A stretch of 64,000 bases of DNA, taken from positions 1-64,000 of the forward strand of contig NZ_JBHYMS010000025.1 of NCBI RefSeq assembly GCF_042743185.1, written 5' to 3'. Both the position numbers and the translations under genes were made by a program. Under the pieces are notes generated by a model, which made no database searches, was not told the DNA's origin, and saw only the letters and a program-made list of their open reading frames with translations. This DNA is from Inquilinus sp042743185 (lineage in GTDB: Bacteria > Pseudomonadota > Alphaproteobacteria > DSM-16000 > Inquilinaceae). Of the stretch, positions 1 through 8,435 are shown in pieces (the first letter of the stretch is position 1; every line of letters starts with the position of its first letter).

Positions 1-690
<690 letters not shown>

Positions 691-857
691 CAGATCCTCC
701 CCAAGGTTTCTTATCGGGTGCCGTCCAAGGCGTCAGCGCACTTGAACGGCGCAGCGGAACGCTAGTATCCAAGTGTGCAAGGCGCAATCGAATTGTGGCT
801 CTTCCGGCCGAACAGGTCGGACAAATGGCCGGGGACTGCGCCGTTCGGGAGAGAGAG
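691..857. promoter_or_regulatory. Divergent promoter region between sugar-binding protein and GntR gene
   Basis: This 167-bp gap separates two divergent genes and must hold both promoters. Around 761-780 there is an AT-richer patch (GCTAGTATCCAAGTGTGCAA) that could contain a GntR-family site, but I find no clean inverted repeat, so no operator is assigned. Confidence 0.4.
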
Positions 858-1610
858 ATGCCGATCGCCGCACCAATCGAAGGACCGCCGATCGCCGCCG
901 CCGAGCCGGATGAGGCATCGGGCGGGCTGCAGGCGATTCGCCTCCGCCTCGACCGCCGCCTGCCGGTCGCCGACCAGGTGCACGAGGCGTTGCGGCACGC
1001 CATCGTCGGTGTCCATCTGCTGCCCGGCACCCCGATCAGCGAGAACAGCATCAGCCGGCAGTTCGGCGTGTCGCGCACGCCGATCCGCGCCGCGATCCAG
1101 CGGCTGGCGGAGGAGGGGCTGATCGACGTCTATCCGCAGCAGGGCAGCTTCGTCGCCCCGATCCGGCTGGGCGGCATCGGTGACGCGCATTTCGTGCGCC
1201 GGGCGCTGGAGGTGGCGGTGCTGCGCGAGACGGCGGAGATCTGGACCCCGGCGATGAGCGCCGCAGCCCGGGCGGTGCCGGCGAAGCAGCGGCTGCTGCT
1301 CGAGGCCGGCGACACCGACGGCTTCCACGCCGCCGACGAGGAGTTTCACCACCTGCTGATGAGCTTCGCCAACCGCGAAGGGGTGTGGACCACGATCCAG
1401 ACCGCCTGGACCCGGCTGGCCCGCTTCATGCGGCTGTTCGGCGGTCCGGACCGGCTGCCGCTGGTGATCGAGGAGCACCTCGCGGTGATCGACGCGCTGG
1501 ATGCCGGCGACGCGGCGGAGGCCGAAGCACGGCTGGTCTATCACATGGACCGCGCCTTCGTGCTGCTGGACCAGCTGCCCGAGCGCTACCGCCGCTACGT
1601 CGTCGACTGA
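858..1610 (+). CDS. GntR-family transcriptional regulator (FCD type)
   Basis: A 250-residue DNA-binding regulator. The N-terminal winged helix-turn-helix spans roughly residues 35-100 (DQVHEALRHAIV, then ENSISRQFGVSRTPIRAAIQRL), followed by an all-helical FCD ligand domain containing FHAADEEFHHLL and a late HLAVIDALDAGDAAEAEARL segment with the usual metal-binding His/Asp/Glu pattern. An ATG at 858 is preferred to an in-frame start 63 bases earlier, because a purine-rich GGGAGAGAGAG site sits directly before it. FCD regulators usually respond to organic or sugar acids. The neighbours, a divergent sugar-binding protein and a convergent enolase-superfamily enzyme only 5 bp away, suggest control of a sugar or sugar-acid uptake locus. 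Confidence 0.88.
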   Translation: MPIAAPIEGPPIAAAEPDEASGGLQAIRLRLDRRLPVADQVHEALRHAIVGVHLLPGTPISENSISRQFGVSRTPIRAAIQRLAEEGLIDVYPQQGSFVAPIRLGGIGDAHFVRRALEVAVLRETAEIWTPAMSAAARAVPAKQRLLLEAGDTDGFHAADEEFHHLLMSFANREGVWTTIQTAWTRLARFMRLFGGPDRLPLVIEEHLAVIDALDAGDAAEAEARLVYHMDRAFVLLDQLPERYRRYVVD

Positions 1611-1615
1611 GGCGG

Positions 1616-2725
1616 TCATCGGCCGCCGTGCCGGCTGCGGTGGACGATGACGCGGTCCAGCGCCTCCCAATCCCACTCGATGCCTAGCCCCGGCTTGTCC
1701 GACGGGATGGCCCGGCCGTTCTCGATCCGGATCTCCTCGGTGGTCACGAGGTCGAGCTGCGGGATGTATTCCAGCCAGCGGCTGTTCGGCACGGCGCAGC
1801 ACAGCGGCAGGTGCAGCTCCATCAGGAAATGCGGGCAGACCGGCACGTTGAAGGCCTCGGCCATGTGCGCGACCTTCAGCCAGGGGGTGATGCCGCCGAT
1901 CCGGCCGACATCGACCTGGACGATCGAGCAGGCGTCGCTCTGCAGGTAGTCCTTGAACTGCGAGAGGCTGTACATGGATTCGCCGACCGCGATCGGCACG
2001 CTGGTCGACGCGACCAGCCGCTGATGGGCGCGCACGTCGTCGGCGTGGATCGGCTCCTCGAACCAGGCGATGCCGACCTCCTGGAAACTGCGCACCCGGC
2101 GCACCGCCTCGTCCAGGGTGAAGCCCTGGTTGGCGTCGGTCATGATCTCCCAGTCGTCGCCAACCTGCTCGCGAACGGCGGAGAGGCGGCGCATGTCCTC
2201 GGCCACATGCGGCCGGCCGACCTTCACCTTGGTGCCGCCGAAGCCCCGGGCCTTGGCCTGCAGCGCCTCCTCGACCAGCGCCGCCTGGTCCAGGTGCAGC
2301 CAGCCGCCCTCGGTGTAGTAGAGCTGGATGCTGTCCTTGGCGCCGCCGGCCAGGCGGTGCAGCGGGATGCCGGTGCGGCGGCTGCGCAGGTCCCACAGCG
2401 CCGTGTCGATGGCGGCCAGCGCGATCGAGGTCAGGGCGCCGACCGTGGTGGCGTGGACGCGGTAGAACAGGTCGGGCCAGATCCGCTCGATCTCGTCCGC
2501 CTCGCGGCCGATCAGGAGCGGCGCCAGATGGTCGTCCAGCAGCCGGGCGACGGAGGAGCCGCCGGTGCCGATGGTGTAGCTGTAGCCGGTGCCGACGGCG
2601 CCGTCCGCGTCGGTGATGCGGACCATCGGCGTCTCCTGCAGCTCGAAGGCCTGCACCGCATCGGTGCGCTTGACCTTGGGCTTGAGGTCGGCCTGCAGGA
2701 TCTCGACGGAAACGATCTTGGCCAC
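1616..2725 (-). CDS. Mandelate racemase/muconate lactonizing enzyme family protein (probable sugar-acid dehydratase)
   Basis: An enolase-superfamily enzyme of 369 residues, the normal length. The catalytic set of the mandelate racemase subgroup is visible: the KxK pair Lys166/Lys168 (TKVKVG), metal ligands Asp197 (MTDAN), Glu223 (FEEP) and Glu249 (VGES), Asp272, and the second base His299 (PHF). These lie two residues after the numbering I recall for Pseudomonas mandelate racemase, so the Lys/His general acid-base pair is intact. Such enzymes take a proton next to a carboxylate in a Mg2+-dependent step and in this subgroup often dehydrate aldonic or uronic acids. It reads in the same direction as the GntR gene upstream, 32 bp away, and is probably its target. 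The exact substrate cannot be read from sequence. Confidence 0.88.
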   Translation of the reverse strand: MAKIVSVEILQADLKPKVKRTDAVQAFELQETPMVRITDADGAVGTGYSYTIGTGGSSVARLLDDHLAPLLIGREADEIERIWPDLFYRVHATTVGALTSIALAAIDTALWDLRSRRTGIPLHRLAGGAKDSIQLYYTEGGWLHLDQAALVEEALQAKARGFGGTKVKVGRPHVAEDMRRLSAVREQVGDDWEIMTDANQGFTLDEAVRRVRSFQEVGIAWFEEPIHADDVRAHQRLVASTSVPIAVGESMYSLSQFKDYLQSDACSIVQVDVGRIGGITPWLKVAHMAEAFNVPVCPHFLMELHLPLCCAVPNSRWLEYIPQLDLVTTEEIRIENGRAIPSDKPGLGIEWDWEALDRVIVHRSRHGGR

Positions 2726-2757
2726 GGGGGATGTCCTCTGCGGTGATGGGATGCCGG

Positions 2758-3435
2758 TCAGGCCGGCTCGTCGGCCGTCCAGCCGTCGTAACGCTGCCAG
2801 GAGGCGCGCAGGTGCCGCTCCAGGGCGCCGGCCGCGCCGTCCTCGTCGCCCGCGGCGATGGCGGCCAGGATGGCCTGGTGCTCGGCGATCACGGGGGCGA
2901 TCTCCTGCGGCACCTTGGCGAACAGCCGGGCGTGGTGCAGATGCGGGTGCAGGTCGCGCACGCTGCGGGCCAGGATCTCGTTGCCGGTGCCGTCCAGCAT
3001 GGCCTCGTGAAAGGCCTGGTCGGCCTGGTTGGCGGTCAGGTAGTCGCGCGCCTTGCGGCCCATGCGGCCGCGCTCCATCGCCGCCAGGCTCCGCCGCATC
3101 CGCTCGATCGCCGCTGCCGGCCGGCGCCGCGCCATCTGCCGGGCGGCCCAGCCCTCGGTCAGGATGCGATAGGCCAGCAGCTGCTCGAACCAGTCGCGCG
3201 ACGGCACCGGCGCGACCGAGAAGCCGGCGAAGGAGGAGGACACCACCAGCCCGTCCGCCGCCAGGCGCATCAGCGCCTCGCGGATCGGCGACGAGCTGAC
3301 ATCCAGCTCGCGCGACAGGGCGTCGATGTTCAGCCGCGCGCCGGGCTCATAGACCCGGTCCAGGATGCGCTCCTGCAGCACCTGCACGACCTGGTCGGTC
3401 AGGACGACGCGGGAGATGCCGGCCTTCTGGGACAT
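2758..3435 (-). CDS. GntR-family transcriptional regulator (FCD type)
   Basis: A 225-residue regulator with an N-terminal winged helix-turn-helix (DQVVQVLQERILDRVYEPGARL, then SRELDVSSSPIREALMRLAADG) at about residues 12-75 and a C-terminal FCD helical domain (ADQAFHEAMLDGTGNEIL, then HQAILAAIAAGDEDGAAGALERHL). It lies upstream of the mandelate-racemase-like gene on the same strand and probably regulates it together with itself. Two GntR-like half-site pairs stand about 70 bp before its start codon (see the operator entry at 3491-3515). It is not a close copy of the other FCD regulator at 858. Confidence 0.87.
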   Translation of the reverse strand: MSQKAGISRVVLTDQVVQVLQERILDRVYEPGARLNIDALSRELDVSSSPIREALMRLAADGLVVSSSFAGFSVAPVPSRDWFEQLLAYRILTEGWAARQMARRRPAAAIERMRRSLAAMERGRMGRKARDYLTANQADQAFHEAMLDGTGNEILARSVRDLHPHLHHARLFAKVPQEIAPVIAEHQAILAAIAAGDEDGAAGALERHLRASWQRYDGWTADEPA

Positions 3436-3490
3436 CGCAACTCCTCCCTCAATCCCGGGCGAAATAGCGGTCCGGCCGGGATGGAGTCAA

Positions 3491-3515
3491 TCGTACATCA
3501 TGGATCGTGCACGAT
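3491..3515. promoter_or_regulatory. Tandem GntR-type operator candidate
   Basis: A perfect 12-bp palindrome ATCGTGCACGAT lies at 3504-3515, and a related copy TCGTACATCA at 3491-3500. Both fit the T-N-GT-NN-A-N-N-A pattern of FCD-type GntR sites and are spaced 14 bp apart (start to start). They lie 56-80 bp upstream of the GntR start at 3435, the expected place for an autoregulatory operator. The assignment to this regulator is inference from position and motif class. Confidence 0.5.
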
Positions 3516-3573
3516 TTCAGGTGCGTTGGGCGAGGCCGGATCGGTGGCAGCTGCCAGCCGCCGGAACCAATCC

Positions 3574-4659
3574 CTACAAGGGCCCGCCCATCGGATTCCG
3601 GAACGCGACCGATGCGCGGGCCACCAGCCTGGTCGGAATCACCATGTGGCGCGCGGGGCCGCCAAATCCCTTCAGCCTCGACACCAGCAGCTCGGCCACC
3701 GCCGTGCCGAGCTGATGGACCGGCTGATCGATGACGGTGACAGGCGGGCTGGTGACGCTGGTCCAGTCGGCGTCGTGGAAGGTGATCAGCGACAGGTCGT
3801 CCGGGATGGACAGGCGGAGCCCGCGCGCGACCTTGAAGATCTCGAGCGCGATCAGGCTGTCGGACGCGAGGATGGCGGTCGGGGGCTCGGGCGACTTCAA
3901 GAGGTTCGTCGCCAGCGTCCGCGTCTCCCCGCGCCCGTTCGCCCCGAGCCAGACCGATCGTCCGGGCGCGGGGATCCGGGCCGTCTCGCATGCTACCAGA
4001 AAGCCTTCGATGCGGTGCCGCACGGAGGCGGTGTGGATGTCGGCGAGGTCGCGATAGGTGTGCTCCGGCGTGTCGCAGGCGGTGACGTAGGCGAGGCGCC
4101 GATGCCCATGCTCGATCAGCAGGCGGGTCGCGGCCTCGGCCGCCTCGCGGTCGTCGACCGTCACCGTATCGACGGCCAGCTCCGGAATGGCGCGGTCGAG
4201 CAGGGCCAGCGGCCGGCCGGAACGCTGGGCATCCCGCAGATGATCGATCTCGCGGGATCGTGACGGGGCGACGATCAGCCCGTCCACCCGCTTGGCGACC
4301 AGGGTCCGGATGGCGTCACGCTCGGCCGCGATGTCCTCCCCGGAATTGGCCAGGATCACCGTGTAGCCGGCGGCGCGCGCCACATCGGTGATGCCGCGGA
4401 CGGCGGCGCTGAAGAACGGATTCTCGATGTCCCCGACCACCACGCCGATGGCGCCCGACCGGCCCGTCGTCATGCTGCGCGCCAGCTCGTTGGGCCGGTA
4501 GTCGAGGGCTGTCGCCGCCGCGAGCACCTTCCCGCGCACCGCATCGCTGACGACGCCGTAGCCGCCGAGGACCCGGGCCGCCGTGGCCTTCGAGACACCC
4601 GCCGCCCGGGCGACGTCGGCGACGGTGACGGACGGCTTCGCAAGCGGGAACTGTTCCAT
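3574..4659 (-). CDS. LacI-family transcriptional regulator
   Basis: A 361-residue repressor. The LacI helix-turn-helix is at about residues 10-58 (VTVADVARAAGVSKATAARVL, hinge-type YRPNELARSM), then a periplasmic-binding-protein-like effector domain (GVVVGDIENPFF, GLIVAPSR, then AILASDSLIALEI and DDLSLITFHDADW). It is divergent from the amino-acid/opine-type ABC operon that starts at 4846. Between them lie three palindromic operators with a central CpG, typical of LacI-family sites, so it almost certainly represses that operon. LacI-family effectors are usually sugars or sugar derivatives, so its pairing with a family-3 binding protein points to a sugar-amino-acid conjugate (opine-like) as a possible substrate. 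That last step is inference. Confidence 0.92.
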   Translation of the reverse strand: MEQFPLAKPSVTVADVARAAGVSKATAARVLGGYGVVSDAVRGKVLAAATALDYRPNELARSMTTGRSGAIGVVVGDIENPFFSAAVRGITDVARAAGYTVILANSGEDIAAERDAIRTLVAKRVDGLIVAPSRSREIDHLRDAQRSGRPLALLDRAIPELAVDTVTVDDREAAEAATRLLIEHGHRRLAYVTACDTPEHTYRDLADIHTASVRHRIEGFLVACETARIPAPGRSVWLGANGRGETRTLATNLLKSPEPPTAILASDSLIALEIFKVARGLRLSIPDDLSLITFHDADWTSVTSPPVTVIDQPVHQLGTAVAELLVSRLKGFGGPARHMVIPTRLVARASVAFRNPMGGPL

Positions 4660-4680
4660 CGGGCTGCTCTACAGGAGAGA

Positions 4681-4709
4681 TTGACGGCCGGTCAACGCGG
4701 CCTTAACAA
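4681..4709 (+). promoter_or_regulatory. Candidate sigma70 promoter of the LacI-controlled ABC operon
   Basis: TTGACG at 4681-4686 matches the -35 element well. About 17 bp later lies a weak -10-like TAACAA (4704-4709). The -35 is also the left half of a short inverted repeat TTGAC-N5-GTCAA (4681-4695). The three LacI operators start 10 bp downstream of this -10, a position where bound repressor would block RNA polymerase. Confidence 0.4.
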
Positions 4710-4718
4710 TTCCGAAAA

Positions 4719-4772
4719 GAGACCGGTCTCATTAAAACGGAGACCGGTCTCTCAAGGAAAGAGATCGGTCTC
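4719..4772. promoter_or_regulatory. Three phased LacI-family operators (21-bp period)
   Basis: The 12-bp palindrome GAGACCGGTCTC occurs at 4719-4730 and again at 4740-4751. A one-base variant GAGATCGGTCTC occurs at 4761-4772. The starts are exactly 21 bp apart, two helical turns, so all three face the same side of the DNA. The central CG is the hallmark of LacI-family sites. They lie between the divergent lacI-type gene (start 4659) and the operon start (4846), downstream of a candidate promoter, which implies cooperative repression. Confidence 0.85.
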
Positions 4773-4845
4773 AGTGGCCGAAAACGCGAGTCCGGCGCTG
4801 CGGCCGGGCATGGGCAGGCTGACGGAACACGCAACGGAGGGAGAC

Positions 4846-5670
4846 ATGAGGAGATTGGCGGGAATGCTGAAGATGGGAGGCCGGGCGCTTGCCCTCGCGC
4901 TGGCTCTGGGCGGCTCGCTTGCGGGGCCGGCCCTGGCCGACTCCAATGCCTATGGCCTGATCGACCCTAAGGTGATCACTGTCGGCACCATGGGCGACGC
5001 CAAGCCCTACACCTTCATGACGGCGGACGGTCAGTTCACCGGCTTCGACATCGAGCTGTTCCTCAACGTCGCCGAGCGGATCGGCTTCAAGAAGGACCAG
5101 GTCGTCTTCACCGGCCAGGAATTCTCGGCCCTGATGCCGTCGGTCGCCAACGGCCGCTTCGATGTGGCGGTGGCGGCGATCGGCACCACCGAGGCGCGCA
5201 GGAAGACGGTCGATTTCTCCGACGGCTATCTGGCCGGCTACCTGTCGGTCCTGACCTCCGACCCGAAGGTCAGCGATGCCGGCCAGCTCGCCGGCAAGCG
5301 GCTCGGCGTGGTGCAGGGCACGCTGCAGGAGATCTATGCGGCCAAGAATTTCACTGCGACCGACCTGGTGAAGTTCCCCGACAACAACTCCGCCGTCGTT
5401 GCCCTCAACAACGGCACGATCGACGCGCATTTCCTCGATTACGAGGCGGCCAAGGACTATGCCGGCCGCTATCCCTCGCTGAAGGTCGCGATCAACGTCC
5501 CCAGCTTCGACGCCCCGGCCGGCTTCGTCATCCGCAAGGGCAACGACGCGCTGCGCACCGCGCTGAACCAGGGGCTGCACGCGGCGATGCAGGACGGCAC
5601 CTGGAAGACCCTCTACCAGAAGTGGTTCCCGGGCTCGCCGATGCCGGACCAGTACCTGCCCCAGAAATAG
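4846..5670 (+). CDS. Amino-acid/opine-type ABC transporter substrate-binding protein (family 3)
   Basis: A periplasmic binding protein of 274 residues, typical of SBP_bac_3. The start at 4846 is chosen because GGAGGGAGAC precedes it and because the product then begins with a clean signal peptide (MRRLAGMLKMGGRALALALA, cleavage near ALA-DSNAYG). Earlier in-frame starts would translate through the operators. Family features include TVGTMGDAKPYTF, GFDIELF, NGRFDVAVAAIGTTEARRKTVDFSDGY and a C-terminal GTWKTLYQKWFPGSP. It is the first gene of an operon with the permease-ATPase fusion and the FAD oxidoreductase. An 11-bp GC hairpin follows the stop codon and may raise the amount of this protein relative to the membrane component. 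Confidence 0.9.
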   Translation: MRRLAGMLKMGGRALALALALGGSLAGPALADSNAYGLIDPKVITVGTMGDAKPYTFMTADGQFTGFDIELFLNVAERIGFKKDQVVFTGQEFSALMPSVANGRFDVAVAAIGTTEARRKTVDFSDGYLAGYLSVLTSDPKVSDAGQLAGKRLGVVQGTLQEIYAAKNFTATDLVKFPDNNSAVVALNNGTIDAHFLDYEAAKDYAGRYPSLKVAINVPSFDAPAGFVIRKGNDALRTALNQGLHAAMQDGTWKTLYQKWFPGSPMPDQYLPQK

Positions 5671-5677
5671 GCCGAAC

Positions 5678-5704
5678 CCTGCCCGGCCGCCGCGGCCGGG
5701 CAGG
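5678..5704 (+). terminator. Intercistronic hairpin after binding-protein gene
   Basis: CCTGCCCGGCC (5678-5688) pairs perfectly with GGCCGGGCAGG (5694-5704) across a 5-nt loop. There is no T-run after it. It lies between the binding-protein gene and the transporter gene of one operon, so attenuation or 3'-end protection of the binding-protein message is more likely than full termination. Confidence 0.6.
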
Positions 5705-5743
5705 CTCTCCTGCCGCAGACGACCCCCGAAGAAACGGCTCCGC

Positions 5744-7258
5744 ATGGACTGGATCGAAACCCTGCGCCGCAGCTTCCTCGACTGGGAGGCGATGGGCGAA
5801 GTGCTGCCCACCATGATCGCGGTCGGGCTCAAGAACACGCTGATCCTCGCCTTCGCCTCGACCGTGCTCGGCATCACCATCGGCATGGCGCTGGCCATCA
5901 TGGGCATCTCGCGCTCGCCCTGGCTGCGCATCCCGGCGCGGATCTACACCGATGTCTTCCGCGGGCTTCCGGCCATCGTCACCATCCTCCTGATCGGGCA
6001 GGGCTTGGCCCGGGCGGGGCGGGAGTTGTTCGGGCCGTCGCCCTATCCGCTCGGCATCCTCGCCCTCGGGCTGATCGCCGGCGCCTATATCGGCGAGATC
6101 TTCCGCGCCGGCATCCAAAGCGTCGACCGCGGCCAGATGGACGCGTGCCGGGCCCTGAGCATGAGCTACGGCCAGGCGATGCGGCTGATCATCGTGCCGC
6201 AGGGCATCCGGCGGGTGCTGCCCGCCCTGGTCAACCAGTTCATCGGCAATGTGAAGGATTCCAGCCTGGTCTACTTCCTGGGCCTGCTGGCGTCGGAGCG
6301 GGAGATCTTCCGCATCGGCCAGGACCAGGCGGTGGTCACCGGCAACCTGTCGCCGCTGCTGCTCGCCGGGATGTTCTACCTGCTGGTCACCGTGCCCCTG
6401 ACCCATCTGGTCAACTGGATCGACACCCGGCTGCGGGTCGGCCGCAGCCTGTCCGGGGCGGGGACCAGCGGCCTGGTCGAGGTCGGCGAACTGAAGGGCG
6501 CCGCGAGCGGCGGCGAGGCGGAGATCCGCTTCAGCGGCGGCAGCCTGACCGTGCGCGGCCTCGGCATGGCCTATGGCGAGCATGAGGTGCTGAAGGATGT
6601 AGACCTGACCGTGCGGGCCGGATCGGTCACCTGCGTCATCGGCCCGTCCGGCTCCGGCAAGTCGACCCTGCTGCGCTGCCTGAACCGGCTGGTGGAGGTC
6701 AAGGGCGGCGACATCCTGCTCGACGGCGACAGCATCCTCGGCATGAAGCCGGACCGGCTGCGCCGCCGGATCGGCATGGTGTTCCAGCAGTTCAACCTGT
6801 TCCCGGACCACACCGCGCTGGAGAACGTCGCGCTGTCGCTGACGCGGATCAAGCGCATGCCGAAGGCGGCCGCGGAGCGGATCGCCAAGGCGCGGCTGGC
6901 CGAGGTCGGGCTGGCCGGGCGCCAGCACCACCGCCCGTCGCGGCTGTCGGGCGGCCAGCAGCAGCGGGTCGCGATCGCCCGGGCCCTGGCGATGGAGCCC
7001 GAGGTCATCCTGTTCGACGAGGTGACCAGCGCGCTCGACCCGGAGCTGGTGAAGGGCGTCCTCACCCTGATGGCAGAGCTCGGCCGGCGCGGCATGACCA
7101 TGGTGGTCGTCACCCACGAGATGGGCTTCGCCCGGCGGGTCGCCGACCAGGTGGTCTTCATGGATGAAGGCCGGGTGGTCGAGGCCGGCCCGCCCGAGGC
7201 GATCTTCGACCGGCCGCAGAGCGAGCGGCTCAAGCGCTTCCTGGCGGAAGTCCTCTAA
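5744..7258 (+). CDS. Fused amino-acid ABC transporter permease and ATP-binding protein
   Basis: A single 504-residue polypeptide joins two components that are usually separate. Residues 1-235 are a HisM/GlnP-type permease with several membrane segments and the EAA loop (GEIFRAGIQSVDRGQMDACRAL onward, about 117-165). A short linker (236-262) follows. Residues 265-504 are an ABC ATPase with Walker A GPSGSGKST at 300-308, Q-loop FQQF near 347-350, signature LSGGQQQ at 401-407, Walker B VILFDE at 421-426 and switch His458. All catalytic residues are intact. A homodimer would supply two permease and two ATPase domains. The reading frame is open across the junction, so this is a true fusion and not two genes misjoined. 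It is 73 bp after the binding-protein gene and 19 bp before the oxidase gene. Confidence 0.93.
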   Translation: MDWIETLRRSFLDWEAMGEVLPTMIAVGLKNTLILAFASTVLGITIGMALAIMGISRSPWLRIPARIYTDVFRGLPAIVTILLIGQGLARAGRELFGPSPYPLGILALGLIAGAYIGEIFRAGIQSVDRGQMDACRALSMSYGQAMRLIIVPQGIRRVLPALVNQFIGNVKDSSLVYFLGLLASEREIFRIGQDQAVVTGNLSPLLLAGMFYLLVTVPLTHLVNWIDTRLRVGRSLSGAGTSGLVEVGELKGAASGGEAEIRFSGGSLTVRGLGMAYGEHEVLKDVDLTVRAGSVTCVIGPSGSGKSTLLRCLNRLVEVKGGDILLDGDSILGMKPDRLRRRIGMVFQQFNLFPDHTALENVALSLTRIKRMPKAAAERIAKARLAEVGLAGRQHHRPSRLSGGQQQRVAIARALAMEPEVILFDEVTSALDPELVKGVLTLMAELGRRGMTMVVVTHEMGFARRVADQVVFMDEGRVVEAGPPEAIFDRPQSERLKRFLAEVL

Positions 7259-7277
7259 TCCAGGCGGAAGTTCAGTG

Positions 7278-8408
7278 ATGAAAAGCAAAGTCTCGAACGT
7301 CGTCGTCATCGGCGCCGGCATCTTCGGCGTCTCCACCGCCGTCCAGCTCGTCCGGCGCGGCGTGGCGACCGTGCTGGTGAATGACGGGCCGGTCGCGAAC
7401 GGCGCCTCCGGCCGCTCGCTGTCCTGGCTCAACTCGTCGCGCTGGCGCTCCGACGCCTATCACCGGCTGCGCATGGCCGGCATCGACCGCTACCGCAGCC
7501 TGGCCCACCGCCATCCCGATGCGGACTGGCTGCGATTCGACGGCGGGCTGACCTGGGACGCCGACGACGAGAGCAACCGGATCGAGGACGCATATCGGCA
7601 CGAGGTGTCGCTGGCCTATGACGCGCGGCATCTCGCGGCCGCGCAGGTGCCGGCGGTGACGCCCGGCGTCGCCATCGCCGCGATCACGCCGCAGGGGGCG
7701 ATCTTCAACCCCGGCGAGGGCTGGGTCGACCTGCCGAGCCTGATCCGCCTGCTGGTGGAGGAGTTTGTGGCACGCGGCGGCCGGCTGGTCACCGAGGCCG
7801 GGCCGGCGCGCGTGGTCATCGAGGGCGGCCGCGCCGTCGGGGCGGCGACGGCGCGGGGCGGGGAGGTCCGGGCGGATGCCGTGCTGGTCGCCACCGGCCC
7901 ATCGGTGCCGCAGATGGCGGCGGAGGCCGGTCAGAGGATCGACGACGGCACCCCGGTCTCGCTGCTGGTCACCACCAAGCCGGTCGGCGCGCCGCTGAAG
8001 GCCGTGCTGAACACGCCGCGCGTGGCGGTCCGCCCCGCGCCCGGCGGCGCCTTCGTGCTCGATTCGGCCTGGTCGGAGGAAGAGGTCGAGATCCGCCCCG
8101 ACGGCAGCTACGGGGTGAGGCAGGAGACCGTCGACGGCCTGCTCGCGGAGGCCTCGAAGGTGCTGGAGGGCAACCCGACGCTGGAGCTCGACCGCACCGG
8201 CGTCGGCCGCAAGCCGATCCCCGGCGACGGCGATCCGGTGTTCGGCGAGCTGCAGGCGATCCCCGGCTACTTCGTCGCCTTCAGCCACAGCGGCGCCACG
8301 CTGGGGCTGATCGCCGGCGAGCTGCTGGCCTTCGAGATCGCGACCGGCGAGCGGCATCCGATGCTGGCCCCGTTCCGGCCGGAGCGCTTCGGGGCCGAGT
8401 CCCGATAG
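7278..8408 (+). CDS. FAD-dependent oxidoreductase (D-amino-acid/glycine oxidase-like)
   Basis: A 376-residue flavoprotein of the DAO family. The N-terminal FAD-binding motif is visible as VVVIGAGIFGVSTAVQLVRRG (about residues 8-28), followed by NGASGRSLSWLN. The C-terminal FAD/substrate region reads VGRKPIPGDGDPVFGELQAI and YFVAFSHSGATLGLIAGELL. These enzymes oxidise the C-N bond of amino acids or secondary amines, including opine-type conjugates. As the last gene of the LacI-controlled ABC operon it probably catalyses the first step on the imported compound. The start at 7278 has AGGCGGAAG before it. Cytoplasmic; no signal peptide is seen. Confidence 0.88.
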   Translation: MKSKVSNVVVIGAGIFGVSTAVQLVRRGVATVLVNDGPVANGASGRSLSWLNSSRWRSDAYHRLRMAGIDRYRSLAHRHPDADWLRFDGGLTWDADDESNRIEDAYRHEVSLAYDARHLAAAQVPAVTPGVAIAAITPQGAIFNPGEGWVDLPSLIRLLVEEFVARGGRLVTEAGPARVVIEGGRAVGAATARGGEVRADAVLVATGPSVPQMAAEAGQRIDDGTPVSLLVTTKPVGAPLKAVLNTPRVAVRPAPGGAFVLDSAWSEEEVEIRPDGSYGVRQETVDGLLAEASKVLEGNPTLELDRTGVGRKPIPGDGDPVFGELQAIPGYFVAFSHSGATLGLIAGELLAFEIATGERHPMLAPFRPERFGAESR

Positions 8409-8435
8409 CCGGTCGGGCCAAGGGTCGAAGCCGGC

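Noticed and set aside
5528..7432. 634-codon minus-strand frame across the permease-ATPase gene
   Set aside because: High GC suppresses stop codons; the product is Ala/Arg/Gln-rich low complexity with no domain, and the plus strand encodes a textbook transporter.
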